Positions 1 to 8,330 of a stretch of DNA of 64,000 nt are shown here, piece by piece (position 1 is the first letter of the stretch; every line of letters starts with the position of its first letter). A model generated the notes under the pieces. That model was not told the DNA's origin, ran no database searches, and saw only the letters and a program-made list of their open reading frames with translations. The translations under genes were made by a program, and so were the position numbers. Source of the stretch: JACVRW01 sp963814095. GTDB taxonomy: Bacteria; Actinomycetota; Thermoleophilia; Solirubrobacterales; Thermoleophilaceae. Location: assembly GCA_963814095.1 (NCBI GenBank), contig CAWFBT010000007.1, positions 67,031-131,030 on the forward strand, read 5' to 3'.

Positions 1-594
1 CATCGCCTCGCTCGCGGCGGCGTCGAGGCAGCGCACGGGCGACTCGTCGACGCCCTCGAAGTCCTCCGGCCGCAGCCCCTCGCGCTCGGGCGCCGCCACA
101 CTGCCGATGCGCGTGACGTGCGAGCGCACCTCGACCCCGAGGGCGCGCAGGAACGCCTTCGCGAGCGCGCCCGCCGCCACCCGCGCCGCCGTCTCCCGGG
201 CCGACGCGCGTTCGAGCACGTTGCGCACGTCGCTGAAGCCGTGCTTCAGGATCCCCGCGAGGTCGGCGTGGCCGGGCCGCGGCAGGTGCACCTCCGCGAT
301 CTCCGCCTCGACCGGCCACGGGTTCATCCGCTCCTCCCAGTTCTGGTAGTCGCGGTTTGCGATGCGCAGCGAGACCGGGCTGCCGAGCGTGCGCCCGTGA
401 CGTACCCCGGAGGTCACGTCGGCGCGGTCCTTCTCGATCTTCATGCGCCCGCCGCGGCCGTGGCCGAGCTGTCGCCGGGCGAGGTCGCGGTCGATGTCCT
501 CAGGCGTGAGCTCGAGGCCGGCGGGCAGCCCCTCGACGACCGCCGTGAGCCCGGGACCGTGCGATTCCCCTGCAGTTACGAAGCGAAAAGACAA
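1..594 (-). CDS. aroC: Chorismate synthase, N-terminal part (runs off window edge)
   Basis: Chorismate synthase turns 5-enolpyruvylshikimate-3-phosphate into chorismate, the last step of the shikimate pathway, using reduced FMN in the cytoplasm. About 198 N-terminal residues of a protein usually near 390 are visible. The family signature GESHGPG lies at residues 9-15, followed by RRQLGHGRGGRMKIEKD, which belongs to the FMN/phosphate-binding region. I chose the TTG at 594 because it gives the usual short lead (MSFRFVTAGESHG); a GTG at 603 is an alternative, and no strong ribosome binding site separates them. The gene lies downstream of the pilus genes on the same strand, with a divergent membrane-protein gene starting at 650. 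Identification is certain; only the start and the missing C-terminus are open. Confidence 0.95.
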   Translation of the reverse strand, partial: MSFRFVTAGESHGPGLTAVVEGLPAGLELTPEDIDRDLARRQLGHGRGGRMKIEKDRADVTSGVRHGRTLGSPVSLRIANRDYQNWEERMNPWPVEAEIAEVHLPRPGHADLAGILKHGFSDVRNVLERASARETAARVAAGALAKAFLRALGVEVRSHVTRIGSVAAPEREGLRPEDFEGVDESPVRCLDAAASEAM

Positions 595-649
595 AGCGCC
601 CACACCCTACTCACGGACGATCGCCTCACGTGTCAATCTCGGCGCAGCG

Positions 650-1348
650 ATGAACAGACCGCCCGACAAGACCCCCGACGCCGACAACCAGCCCGACGCA
701 CCGGATCCGGGACAGCTGCTCACCGCGCTCACAACCGAGCACTTCACGCTCCAGGGCGCCAGGTCGCAGACGATGAGCGAGAGCTCTGCGCGTGCGTCCG
801 TGTACGTCTTCTCGGTCTCGAGCGCCCTGGTCGCACTCGGGTTCGTCGGACAGACCTCCGAAGTGGGCGACGCCTTCAACGCGTTCGCTCTCACCGTGCT
901 GCCGACTCTGTATCTGCTCGGGTGCGTGACCTACGTGCGCCTCGTCGAGTGCGGGCTCGAGGACTTCCGTTACGGGATGGCGATCAACCGGATTCGTAAC
1001 TACTACAAGGAGGTGGCCCGCGACCGCGCCGACCTCTTCCTGCTCTCCGGCCACGACGACGGGACCGGCGTGTTCGCGAACATGGGGATCTTCGTCGAGA
1101 ACCGGAGCCCCATCTTCGCGTTCTCGACCGCAGTTGCGGTGATCAACGGTGTCGTCGGCGGAGCGGCCCTCGCGATCGCGCTCGGCGCGGCGCTGGACGC
1201 TCCACTAGGTCTTGCCGTCGGCGTCGGCGCGGTGGCGGCGATCATCTCGGTGGTGGCGTGGGTGCGCCACGCGGATCGCCTGCTCGACGCCGGAGCCGCC
1301 CGGACCACGCCGCTCTTCCCGACGCCCGCCTCGGACCACCAGTCCTGA
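650..1348 (+). CDS. Four-helix membrane protein of unknown function
   Basis: A 232-residue protein I do not recognise. After a polar N-terminus rich in Asp and Pro, hydrophobic stretches appear near residues 47-66, 73-93, 150-176 and 180-200, suggesting two hairpins of transmembrane helices around a polar middle (about 95-145). The middle holds a charged segment (FRYGMAINRIRNYYKEVARD). The ATG at 650 is preferred to upstream in-frame starts, because translation from those would overlap the divergent aroC gene and read as arginine/proline-rich shadow sequence. It is the only plus-strand gene in the first 7.8 kb and lies between aroC and the pilus-side genes, so it may be a later insertion. A strong hairpin follows its stop codon. 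Confidence 0.75.
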   Translation: MNRPPDKTPDADNQPDAPDPGQLLTALTTEHFTLQGARSQTMSESSARASVYVFSVSSALVALGFVGQTSEVGDAFNAFALTVLPTLYLLGCVTYVRLVECGLEDFRYGMAINRIRNYYKEVARDRADLFLLSGHDDGTGVFANMGIFVENRSPIFAFSTAVAVINGVVGGAALAIALGAALDAPLGLAVGVGAVAAIISVVAWVRHADRLLDAGAARTTPLFPTPASDHQS

Positions 1349-1352
1349 GCGC

Positions 1353-1378
1353 CCCCGGCGGCACGCGGGCCGCCGGGG
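1353..1378. terminator. Hairpin between convergent genes
   Basis: CCCCGGCGGC and GCCGCCGGGG form a perfect 10-bp stem around a 6-nt loop (ACGCGG). It sits in the 46-bp gap between the convergent stops at 1348 and 1395, so it could terminate both transcripts. No T-tract follows on either strand, as is common for terminators in GC-rich actinobacteria. Confidence 0.6.
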
Positions 1379-1394
1379 ATGCTCGGGGGAGGAA

Positions 1395-2784
1395 TCAGTT
1401 GTCCGGCGTCACCGGATGTACGTCGGGGTAGCCGGCGGGCGGGTTCGGCCCGACCGGGGGCACCTCGTCGCTCTTGTAGTAGCCGAACGGCGGGTGCGAG
1501 TGGCAGCGCTCAGAGTTGAACGGCTTGCACGGGTTGAACGGGTTGGTGTAGGCCCAGGGGTTCACGGCCGGATCGGTGAGGATCGCGTCCATGAGCCAGT
1601 CGGACGGACGGTTGACCTCGAACTGGTTGCTGAGACCGTCGTGGTCGTTGTCGTCGAGCCCGTCGACCACACCGTCGCCGTCCATGTCGGGATCGGTGTG
1701 CGCGTTGTACCAGGGCGCCGTGTCCTCGTTGTCGAGGAAGTCGAGGTCCGGGTACTTGGACTCCTTGGGCTCGTTCTCGCCGTCGTGCGCAGCGGGCCAC
1801 CACTCCTCGGTCATCCGGCCGCGAACCTCGTCCCAGTTGCCCAGGCCGTCGGCGTCGGCGTCACGCTCGTCGTCCGAGAGCACGCCGTTCTGGTCGATGT
1901 CGAGCACCCAGCCGAGCAGGCCACCCGGCGCCGACGGCGGCGGCGAGTCGACAGAGCGCTGGAGGCCGTCGCTGTAGACGAGGCCGGCGAGCGCGCCCGG
2001 CCGGCCGGGCCGAGCCACGCCGTCGCTCGAGTAGCCGAGCCAGAGCAGGAACTCCTCGCGCAGCTTCAGGCCGTCGCCGTCGTAGTCCGTGCCGGCGGGC
2101 GTGCCGTCGGCCGGGTCGAGCGGGTTCGGGTAGGGCCGCTTGCCGGGATACGGGAGCGGCATCGTGCGCGGATAGTGGTTCAGGTCGACGGCCGCCTGGT
2201 ACTCGTAGCCGTCCTCGACGGAGTCCCCGTCGGTGTCCGCGATGCACGGATCGAGCTTGAGCTGTGCCTCGAGCGCGTTCGAGAGCAGGTCGCCGTCGTA
2301 GTCCTGGCCGGGGCAGCCGCTCGCGCCGCCACCGCCGCCACCGCCGCTCGGGCCTGAGCCCGAGTTGGCCGGCACGATCACCGGCGAGAGCCGGCGCGAC
2401 GTGAACTTGCTGAACTTGCCTGCGAGCACGCGCAGCTTGAAGCGGGTCGGCTTGGGCGCTCCCGAGCTCTTCGCGACGAGCCGCGCAACGGCCGGCGGCA
2501 CCGTCACCACGAGCTTCGAGCGGCTGGCGCGGCGCGGCTTCGCGAAGGCGCTGCGGCCGTCGGGCCCGCGGAAGATCACTGTGTTCTTCGACCGGGCCGC
2601 CTTGAAGTGCCGGCCGCGGATCGTGAGCAGGGCGCCGACGCGCACGCGCATCGGGGTCACGCGCGTGATCGTGGGCGCCGAGGCCTTCTGGCCCTTCCTG
2701 GACGGGAGCGGCGCCCGCAGCCGCGGGCAGCATCAGGACCGCCGCGGAGACGAGTGCCAGGCAGATGAGGATGGTGCGTCGCAT
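1395..2784 (-). CDS. Secreted TIG-domain protein with Asp-rich calcium repeats (apparent frameshift)
   Basis: Two reading frames together make one sensible secreted protein of about 462 residues. The ATG at 2784 has a GGGAG ribosome site and starts a clear signal peptide (MRRTILICLALVSAAVLMLP, then AAAGAA). The mature part lies in another frame: a TIG/IPT-like segment (PTITRVTPMRVRVGALLTIR), a Gly-rich linker, then repeated Asp-rich loops such as DTDGDSVEDG, DYDGDGLKL and DPDMDGDGVVDG. These resemble thrombospondin type 3 or EF-hand-like calcium sites. Removing one C from the CCC run at 2704-2706 joins the frames exactly after the signal peptide. If the shift is real, the gene is a pseudogene or starts internally at 2660. 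It follows the pilus genes on the same strand and may be a surface adhesin or structural protein; that role is inferred. Confidence 0.75.
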
Positions 2785-2793
2785 GGCTTCTCC

Positions 2794-3741
2794 CTATCGG
2801 CGGTGGCTGTCGCTGTTTGAGTCTTCGAGCTTGTCGCTGGCCACGACGACGATGTCGGCGAGCATGAGCGGCTCGAAGCGCCGCGGGCTGCCGACCGACG
2901 CGTTGGCGCGGGCGCCCTCGGCCTTGCCGGCCTTGGCACCCACGGCGCCGGGCTGCACCTTCACCTTGCGGATCTCGTCGACGCGGACGGTGTAGCTGTC
3001 GCCGTCCTCCTGCGTGAAGGCGTGCTCGGAGCCCGGGCCGATGTACGCGAACGCGCACTCCTTGCCGCTCGGCTTGCAGCTGCCCTCACCGGCGGCCTTC
3101 AGGGTCGAGTCGACCATGAACACCGCATTGCCGCCGTCCGCCGTCACGCCCATCGCGATGAGGAGCGGCGAGGACTGGTTCGGCAGCATGTCGAGCTTCT
3201 CCATGCCCTTGATCCGGCGCGTGCGCCCGTTGGCCGTGAAGGTCACGTCGACGACGTACTTGTAGACCGTGGTGGTCGGGGTGCCTCCACCCGAAGGCGG
3301 GGTCGTGCCACCGCCGCCGCCGCTGGACGGCGGGGTCGTGCCGCTGTCGGCGCCACCCGAGTCCGAGTCACCCGAGCCGCCAGAGCCACCGCTGGGAGCG
3401 GTCTGGTCGTCCGCGCCGGGCTTCGGCGCGCCACCGTCCGCCTCCTCGGAGCGCTTGACGATCTTCTCCGGCGGCCGGAAGGGGTTGGCGGGATCGAAGA
3501 CGCCGAGCGTCGAGCCGGCGGCCGCGCCGCCCTCCTCGAGGGAGACCTGGGCGAGCTCCGTGTCCTTCTCCTCCTCATTGGTCGGAGGAGCAGTCGTGAC
3601 GGCGGGCGCAGGGCCCGGGTCCTCGGCCGGCTTGGCGAGGATCACCGGAACGGCCGCCAGCCCGAGCAGGAGCACCAGGGCCACGGGCCACAGGCGCTTC
3701 TCGCGCAGGTCGTGCCAGAGATCGAGGAAGAAGACTTTCAT
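2794..3741 (-). CDS. Pilus-locus membrane protein of unknown function
   Basis: A 315-residue protein with one N-terminal transmembrane segment (about residues 18-36, WPVALVLLLGLAAVPVILA) after a short basic cytoplasmic stretch. A long Pro/Gly/Ser-rich linker (about 90-160, with GGSGGSGDSDSGG-type sequence) leads to a C-terminal domain beginning near VYKYVVDVTFTANGRTRRIK. That domain holds two cysteines (SCKPSGKEC) that could form a disulfide outside the membrane. It starts 12 bp after the pilO stop, so it is probably cotranscribed with pilMNO. Position and topology resemble PilP-like accessory proteins, but I see no sequence match to PilP, so I give no family name. Confidence 0.8.
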   Translation of the reverse strand: MKVFFLDLWHDLREKRLWPVALVLLLGLAAVPVILAKPAEDPGPAPAVTTAPPTNEEEKDTELAQVSLEEGGAAAGSTLGVFDPANPFRPPEKIVKRSEEADGGAPKPGADDQTAPSGGSGGSGDSDSGGADSGTTPPSSGGGGGTTPPSGGGTPTTTVYKYVVDVTFTANGRTRRIKGMEKLDMLPNQSSPLLIAMGVTADGGNAVFMVDSTLKAAGEGSCKPSGKECAFAYIGPGSEHAFTQEDGDSYTVRVDEIRKVKVQPGAVGAKAGKAEGARANASVGSPRRFEPLMLADIVVVASDKLEDSNSDSHRR

Positions 3742-3753
3742 TGGTCGAGGTCC

Positions 3754-4728
3754 TTACGGAGTCGCGACTGCGGTCGGGGTGGGTGCCGAGGGGCTGCCGG
3801 GGTCGGCGGGCTCCGTGGGAGAGCTCGCGGGCGTCGTCGCCGGCGGGCCCTCCGGGGAGGCGCCGGCGGTCGCGCCCTCGACCTTGGGCGACAGGTAGAT
3901 CGTCGCCTTGAGCTCGGCCTTGATCGCCGGGAAGACCGACTGATCGCTCGAGTAGTTGACGCTCTCGATCGTGATCAGGCGTCCGCCGACGACCACGTTG
4001 GCGCCGGCCACGCGGACGAAGCGCTTCACGTCGTGGAAGAAGTCGGCCAGGTTGAAGAAGTCGCCCACGAACTCGAGCTCGAGCGGCACGGTCTCGAGAC
4101 CGGCCGGCGAAGTCGCGCCGGGCACGGCGCCGGCCGGCGCGGCGCTGCCGCCGCCGACGGGCAGGCCCTGCCCGCTCGAGGTGGAGGTCTGCGCGTCCGC
4201 CGGATCCACGCCGGACTGCTCGGCGGCGCTGCTGCGCTGATCGGCGGTCGCCGCCGCGCTGTTGGCGCCTTCGGCCGCGCTGCCGGGCGCGCTCTGGGCC
4301 GGCACGCCACCGGCGTCGGCCGGTGTCGTGCCGTCGGTGCTCTCACCCGCAGGCGGGGTCGCCGGGGCCGGAGCGGCCACGGCCGTCTCGGTGCGGTCGC
4401 CGGTGGCGATCTTCGTGAAGTGGATGCCCGTGCCCTCCGCGGCGGCCTCGAGCTGCACGAGCAGGCTCGGCATGTCGACCTCGGCGGGGATGGCCTTGCC
4501 CAGTCGCACGATCTCGCCGTAGTCGGCGGCGAAGTCGGTCTGCGCCGCGTTCGCCTGCGAGAGCTGCGCCTCGGCTTGGTCGCGGCGATCCTGCTGGGCG
4601 ATCGCGTCGCGCTCGGCCTGGGCCGCCTCTTCGCGCTTGGGCGACAGCACCAGGAACCAGAACGCCGCCAGCACTGCGATCGGCAGGACGAACATGACCA
4701 GCTTCTTGTCGCGGTCGCTCAGACTCAT
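3754..4728 (-). CDS. pilO: Type IV pilus inner-membrane alignment protein PilO
   Basis: PilO pairs with PilN in the inner-membrane platform linking the cytoplasmic pilus motor to the outer layers. This 324-residue protein has one transmembrane helix (about 12-30, FVLPIAVLAAFWFLVLSP) followed by a coiled-coil-like charged segment (about 33-65). A conserved block, AIPAEVDMPSLLVQLEAAAE, matches PilO proteins. Near residue 215 the PilO ferredoxin-like fold resumes (ELEFVGDFFNLADFFHDVKR). Between them lies roughly 90 residues of Ala/Gly/Pro/Ser/Thr-rich sequence, and the tail is also Pro/Thr/Ser-rich, which makes it far longer than the usual ~200 residues. The gene overlaps pilN by 4 bp (ATGA), indicating coupling. 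Confidence 0.88.
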   Translation of the reverse strand: MSLSDRDKKLVMFVLPIAVLAAFWFLVLSPKREEAAQAERDAIAQQDRRDQAEAQLSQANAAQTDFAADYGEIVRLGKAIPAEVDMPSLLVQLEAAAEGTGIHFTKIATGDRTETAVAAPAPATPPAGESTDGTTPADAGGVPAQSAPGSAAEGANSAAATADQRSSAAEQSGVDPADAQTSTSSGQGLPVGGGSAAPAGAVPGATSPAGLETVPLELEFVGDFFNLADFFHDVKRFVRVAGANVVVGGRLITIESVNYSSDQSVFPAIKAELKATIYLSPKVEGATAGASPEGPPATTPASSPTEPADPGSPSAPTPTAVATP

Positions 4729-5411
4729 GATCCCCCTCCGAGCGAGGCCGGCACGCGGACGCTTCCGCGCGGCGCCTCCTGGGTGGCGACCGGCTCGAAG
4801 GTCACGGTCACGTCGAACTGGTAGAGGCGGCCGCAGCTGTCGACGCTCGCCTCACCGTCCGCGGCCTCCTGTGCGGACTGGTTCAGCTCGACGTCGCTCA
4901 CGCGATGCATCTGGCGCATGCGGACCATCAGCGTGGCCACCTCCGACTGCTTCCTGGTGCAGCCCACAAAGGTCGCGGCCGGGTTGGCAACCACCGGGGT
5001 GGTTGAGCCGGCGGCTGCCGCCGCGGCATCCGGGTCGCCGAGCACCGAGGCCTGGGTCGTCATGAGCCAGCTGCCCTCGGGCATGATCATCGAGACCTCG
5101 CGCATCAGGCGCTCCCAGTCGAAGCGGGACTGGGCGGTCGTGACGACCGAGACGAGGCGCTGCTCCTTGATCGCTGCGAAGTTCGTGAACGAGCCGAGTG
5201 CGGCGGCCTGCGCCTCGAGGGCGTCGGCTTCCTGCTTGGCCTGAGCGGCCTTCGTCTCGTTCTCGTTGACCTTGTTGGCGGTCAGCACGTAGGCGACCGC
5301 CATCACGAGGACGACGGCGAGCGCGCCGACGACGACGTAGGCGGCACCCGAGGCCTTGCCGGAAGCCTTGGCACGGCGCTGCTCCGTCGGGATGAGGTTG
5401 ACTGCCCTCAC
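4725..5411 (-). CDS. pilN: Type IV pilus assembly protein PilN
   Basis: PilN is a bitopic inner-membrane protein whose short cytoplasmic N-terminus binds PilM. The 228-residue product opens with MRAVNLIPTEQRRAK; the NLIP motif is the known PilM-binding signature of PilN. One transmembrane helix follows (about 22-44) and then an Ala/Glu/Gln-rich coiled coil (about 45-75). The remaining domain contains FDWERLMREVSMIMPEGSW, typical of the PilN/Fimbrial_assembly family. Two cysteines (CTRKQ and SVDSCG) may form a disulfide outside the membrane. It overlaps pilM upstream and pilO downstream by 4 bp each, so the three should be made in balanced amounts. Confidence 0.92.
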   Translation of the reverse strand: MRAVNLIPTEQRRAKASGKASGAAYVVVGALAVVLVMAVAYVLTANKVNENETKAAQAKQEADALEAQAAALGSFTNFAAIKEQRLVSVVTTAQSRFDWERLMREVSMIMPEGSWLMTTQASVLGDPDAAAAAAGSTTPVVANPAATFVGCTRKQSEVATLMVRMRQMHRVSDVELNQSAQEAADGEASVDSCGRLYQFDVTVTFEPVATQEAPRGSVRVPASLGGGS

Positions 5412-6337
5412 GAGGCCCTCCCCATCGCCAGCCCGGCGGCGACCGTGAAACGGTGCGGGTCCTCGCCGGCGAGCGCGGACGCGTCGAGCGCGCCGAGCGG
5501 AGCGGCGATCGAGGTCGGCAGCCCGAGGTGGACGCCGAGGCTGTCGACCAGGTCGGTCTCACTGGAACCCGGGCCCGACAGCACGACCTCGCCGACCGGC
5601 TTCGCCTGTGGCTGGGTCATGTAGTAGTCGATCGAGAGCCGGATCTCGTCGGCGAGCCGCGAGCCGGCGTCCTCGTCCTCCCAGACCGCCGACAGCGGCC
5701 GGGTGAAGAAGCAGGTGGTGCCGACGGCGATCGCCAGGTTGCTGACGCCGCCGAGGTGGCAGAAGACGCGCGCCGTGTCCTCCGCGCCGGTGACCGAGGC
5801 CGCGGCGAGCGTGCGGACGAGCGCGAACGCGTCGAGGTCGACGCCCTCGGGCTTGAGGCCGGCCTTCTTGGCGGCCTCGAGGAGCCCGTCGATCATCGAG
5901 CGGCGAGCCGCGACGAGCACGATCTGCATCCGCGGGCTGCCGTCGAGCGCCTCGGCGTAGCCGGCCACCTGGTGGTCGAGCACCGCCTCGTCGAGCGGCA
6001 TCGCGATCGCCTCGGCGGCCTGGAAGCGGACGGCGGCGTCGCGCTGCTTGGGGTCCTCGATGCGCGGCAGCTCGACCACGCGGACCACGATCTGCTGGTT
6101 GGCGACGCCGAGCCGGACGCTCTTCGGAAGACCGGCCTGCTGGACGAATCGCTTGAGCGCGTCGGCGAGCCCGTCGCGGTCGACGACCTCACCGTCGCGG
6201 ACGAGCCCGGCGGGCAGCTCGAGGCTGGCGCCGCGCACGACGCGACCAGAGTCAACCTGGGCGGCTGCGAGGTAGCGACCGTCGATATCGAGACCGACAA
6301 CGCCGCGTTCTGAGTTCTTGCGGAGGGAAAACGCCAT
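5408..6337 (-). CDS. pilM: Type IV pilus assembly ATPase-like protein PilM
   Basis: PilM is a cytoplasmic actin/FtsA-fold protein that binds ATP and the N-terminus of PilN, coupling the pilus motor to the membrane platform. The 309-residue product has the nucleotide-fold entry GVVGLDIDGRYLAAAQV near residue 12 and family blocks VRLGVANQQIVVRVVELP and RFQAAEAIAMPLDEAVLDHQ. A second phosphate-loop-like stretch is seen near FCHLGGVSNLAIAVG. Length and domain order are normal for the family. It begins the pilMNO overlap group. The 83-bp gap upstream toward pilD contains a small hairpin (GTCCAG-ATCCG-CTGGAC, 6396-6412). Confidence 0.93.
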   Translation of the reverse strand: MAFSLRKNSERGVVGLDIDGRYLAAAQVDSGRVVRGASLELPAGLVRDGEVVDRDGLADALKRFVQQAGLPKSVRLGVANQQIVVRVVELPRIEDPKQRDAAVRFQAAEAIAMPLDEAVLDHQVAGYAEALDGSPRMQIVLVAARRSMIDGLLEAAKKAGLKPEGVDLDAFALVRTLAAASVTGAEDTARVFCHLGGVSNLAIAVGTTCFFTRPLSAVWEDEDAGSRLADEIRLSIDYYMTQPQAKPVGEVVLSGPGSSETDLVDSLGVHLGLPTSIAAPLGALDASALAGEDPHRFTVAAGLAMGRAS

Positions 6338-6420
6338 CGAAGTTCTCTCCGGTTATCGACGCAGCCGTGGACGCCATTAACGGAAGCCGCGAAATGTCCA
6401 GATCCGCTGGACGGAGGCGT

Positions 6421-7176
6421 CTACTCGGCGAGGAAATTGTCCCTGTAGAGCTCGATGAGCTCGGGACCTGCGAGCAGCGCGACGATGCCGCCGAGGGCGA
6501 GGAACACCCCGAACGGGACGGCCTTCTTGCGCGCGGACGCGCCCTCGCGCGCGATCATCACGAGGCCGACGACGGAGCCGGCGAGGAAGGCGATGAGGAG
6601 CGCGGGTATGACGGACAGGCCGAGATAGATGCCCATCGCGCCGGCGAGCTTGACGTCGCCCATGCCCATGCCGCTCGGGTAGGCGAGCACGGCGAGGAAG
6701 AGGAACGTGAACGCCCCGGCGCCGGCGATGAGGTTCTCGGCCAGGTCGGCGCGGTCGACGAGCACGGTCGCCAGCACGCCGTAGGCGGCCAGCGGGTAGA
6801 CGATCTTGTTGGGGAGCAGCCGGTGGTCGAGGTCGATCGCCGCGAGCGCGATCAGCGCGGCCACGAGGGGAAGCTCGAGGAGGAGGTCGTCGTCGAAGCC
6901 GTTCACGGCGACGACGGCGGCGAAGGCGGCGGCGGTGAGCAGCTCGACGAGCGGGTAGCGGGGCGAGATGCGAACGCCGCAGTTGCGGCACTTCGCGCGC
7001 AGCAGCAGCCACGAGATCACAGGGACGTTGTCCCAGGGCCGCACGGGCGCGTCGCAGGAAGGGCAGTGAGAGGCGGGGCTGACGAGCGACTCGGAGCGTG
7101 GCAGGCGGTGGGCGACCACGTTCAGGAAGCTGCCGATGAGAGCGCCGAGCAGTCCGGTGGTGAGCGTGAGTGACAT
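6421..7176 (-). CDS. pilD: Prepilin peptidase / N-methyltransferase PilD
   Basis: PilD cleaves the leader from type IV prepilins and methylates the new N-terminus at the membrane. The 251-residue product has the full bifunctional layout: an N-terminal methyltransferase-type domain with a zinc-binding pair of CxxC motifs (C38/C41 and C63/C66), then a polytopic aspartic peptidase domain. The peptidase motifs are IDLDHRLLPN (Asp115/117) and GMGMGDVKL (Asp174). The N-terminal GALIGSFLNVVAHRLP is family-typical. The ATG at 7176 is chosen because it gives this N-terminus; longer frames would overlap pilA. It follows pilA on the same strand behind a strong hairpin, which should lower its expression relative to pilin. 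Confidence 0.95.
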   Translation of the reverse strand: MSLTLTTGLLGALIGSFLNVVAHRLPRSESLVSPASHCPSCDAPVRPWDNVPVISWLLLRAKCRNCGVRISPRYPLVELLTAAAFAAVVAVNGFDDDLLLELPLVAALIALAAIDLDHRLLPNKIVYPLAAYGVLATVLVDRADLAENLIAGAGAFTFLFLAVLAYPSGMGMGDVKLAGAMGIYLGLSVIPALLIAFLAGSVVGLVMIAREGASARKKAVPFGVFLALGGIVALLAGPELIELYRDNFLAE

Positions 7177-7203
7177 GGCGGAGGGTTCTATGTAAACGAC
7201 AAG

Positions 7204-7227
7204 GGGGCGGGCCCGAAGGCCCGCCCC
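7204..7227 (-). terminator. Hairpin with TTCG tetraloop after pilA
   Basis: On the minus strand GGGGCGGGCC-TTCG-GGCCCGCCCC is a perfect 10-bp stem with a very stable cTTCGg tetraloop. It sits 25 bp past the pilA stop codon and before pilD. It is a good candidate for a terminator or processing/stability element that keeps pilin mRNA abundant while letting limited transcription reach pilD. The T-tract after it is weak. Confidence 0.75.
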
Positions 7228-7252
7228 TGTGTCGTTCAGGCTTGTTCGCCTT

Positions 7253-7690
7253 TTACCACTCGCCGTTGTTACAGCCGTGGTCCTCGGTGCACGACTTAAC
7301 CACTGACGGCGTCTGAGCCGTGTTCTTGGCGTACGTGAACGTCGCGTCCGACTTCGACAGGCCGACGAGCGTGTACGTGTCGTCGCCGAGGTTCGAGATC
7401 TGGACCTGGCCGGGGCCGGCGCCGATCTCGATGCCGCTGCCCTCGATGTCCGTGTTGTTGGCATCGCAGTCCGTGTAGGACTCCGCGGTCGTGAAGCACG
7501 ACTCCATGTGGGAGACGAGGTTGCGGACGTTGGACTTGGCCTCGGAGTCCTGACCCTTCGCCCGCTGGCCGAGGAAGGCCGGCAGCGCGATAGCAGCCAG
7601 GATGCCGATGATCAGGATGACAACGAGCAGCTCGATGAGCGTGAAGCCCTCCTGCCCGTTGTGAATGCGCTCGCGGAGCTTCCGCAGCAT
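7253..7690 (-). CDS. pilA: Type IV major pilin precursor (PilA)
   Basis: A 145-residue prepilin, the building block of the pilus fibre. The class III leader ends in Gly15, and cleavage before Phe16 would release a mature N-terminus FTLIELLVVILIIGILAAIA with the required Glu at mature position 5. The hydrophobic helix is followed by a GQRAKGQDSEAKSNVRNL segment, as in many Gram-positive and actinobacterial pilins. The small C-terminal domain has four cysteines (SCF, TDCD, SCTE, GCNN) that may form two disulfides. The ATG at 7690 has an excellent ribosome site (AAGGAGG) 7 bp upstream, which fits high expression. It should be processed by the adjacent PilD. Confidence 0.96.
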   Translation of the reverse strand: MLRKLRERIHNGQEGFTLIELLVVILIIGILAAIALPAFLGQRAKGQDSEAKSNVRNLVSHMESCFTTAESYTDCDANNTDIEGSGIEIGAGPGQVQISNLGDDTYTLVGLSKSDATFTYAKNTAQTPSVVKSCTEDHGCNNGEW

Positions 7691-7874
7691 GTTGTCTCCT
7701 CCTTGAAGGTGACGTTCGTTTGGGTGGGTCTGTGCCGGGAGCTCCGGGCCGGTCTGCCTGGGTCTTCCAGCTTCCGCTCGGGTCATCGACCTCCCCCGGG
7801 GGTGCCTGAAGAACCCGCACGCGCTGCTGGACAACCGTCCGAAGGCGTTCGCACGCGTCCCTACCATCCGCTGC

Positions 7875-8330
7875 GTGCACGTTCGCCGCGCCCTGCTCCT
7901 GTTCGCCGTGGTCCTCGGCCTGGCTGCGGTGGCGGCGTCGCTCTCGCGGACGGGCGACGACGATCAGCCGCGCCCGCAGCAGCAGGCCACCACGTCGACG
8001 CCGAAGGAGGACACGACTCCGCGAGCTGCGCCGCGTGAGGACACGACCGACGTGGCGGACGACGGCGCCACGGTCGAGCTGAACGCCGCCGAGGACAAGA
8101 GCGTCCGGATCGAGGCGGGCCGCTCGACGACCCTCGAGGTGGCGGTCGTCGAGCCCGGCCAGGTGGACATCCCGGACCTCGGCCTGACCGCGACTGCCGA
8201 TTCACTCACGCCGGCACGGTTCGACCTGCTCGTGAGCTCGCCGGGGCGCTACGCGATCGAGTTCACGCCGTCCGAGGGCAATGAGGCCCGCGGCGCCGGC
8301 ACGCTCGTGGTGAGCCCCCAGAGCGGGTGA
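7875..8330 (+). CDS. Small secreted protein of unknown function
   Basis: A 151-residue protein with a GTG start, an N-terminal signal or anchor segment (residues 4-22, RRALLLFAVVLGLAAVAAS), an Asp/Thr/Pro-rich linker and a beta-rich C-terminal domain (from about residue 65; VRIEAGRSTTLEVAVVEPG and RYAIEFTPSEGNEARG). The C-terminal part resembles cupredoxin-like or Ig-like extracytoplasmic domains in its strand pattern, but I see no Cys/His/Met copper set, so no function is assigned. It overlaps the next lipoprotein gene by 4 bp (GTGA), so the two are translated together. This is the first gene of the accessory block that follows pilA. Confidence 0.7.
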   Translation: MHVRRALLLFAVVLGLAAVAASLSRTGDDDQPRPQQQATTSTPKEDTTPRAAPREDTTDVADDGATVELNAAEDKSVRIEAGRSTTLEVAVVEPGQVDIPDLGLTATADSLTPARFDLLVSSPGRYAIEFTPSEGNEARGAGTLVVSPQSG

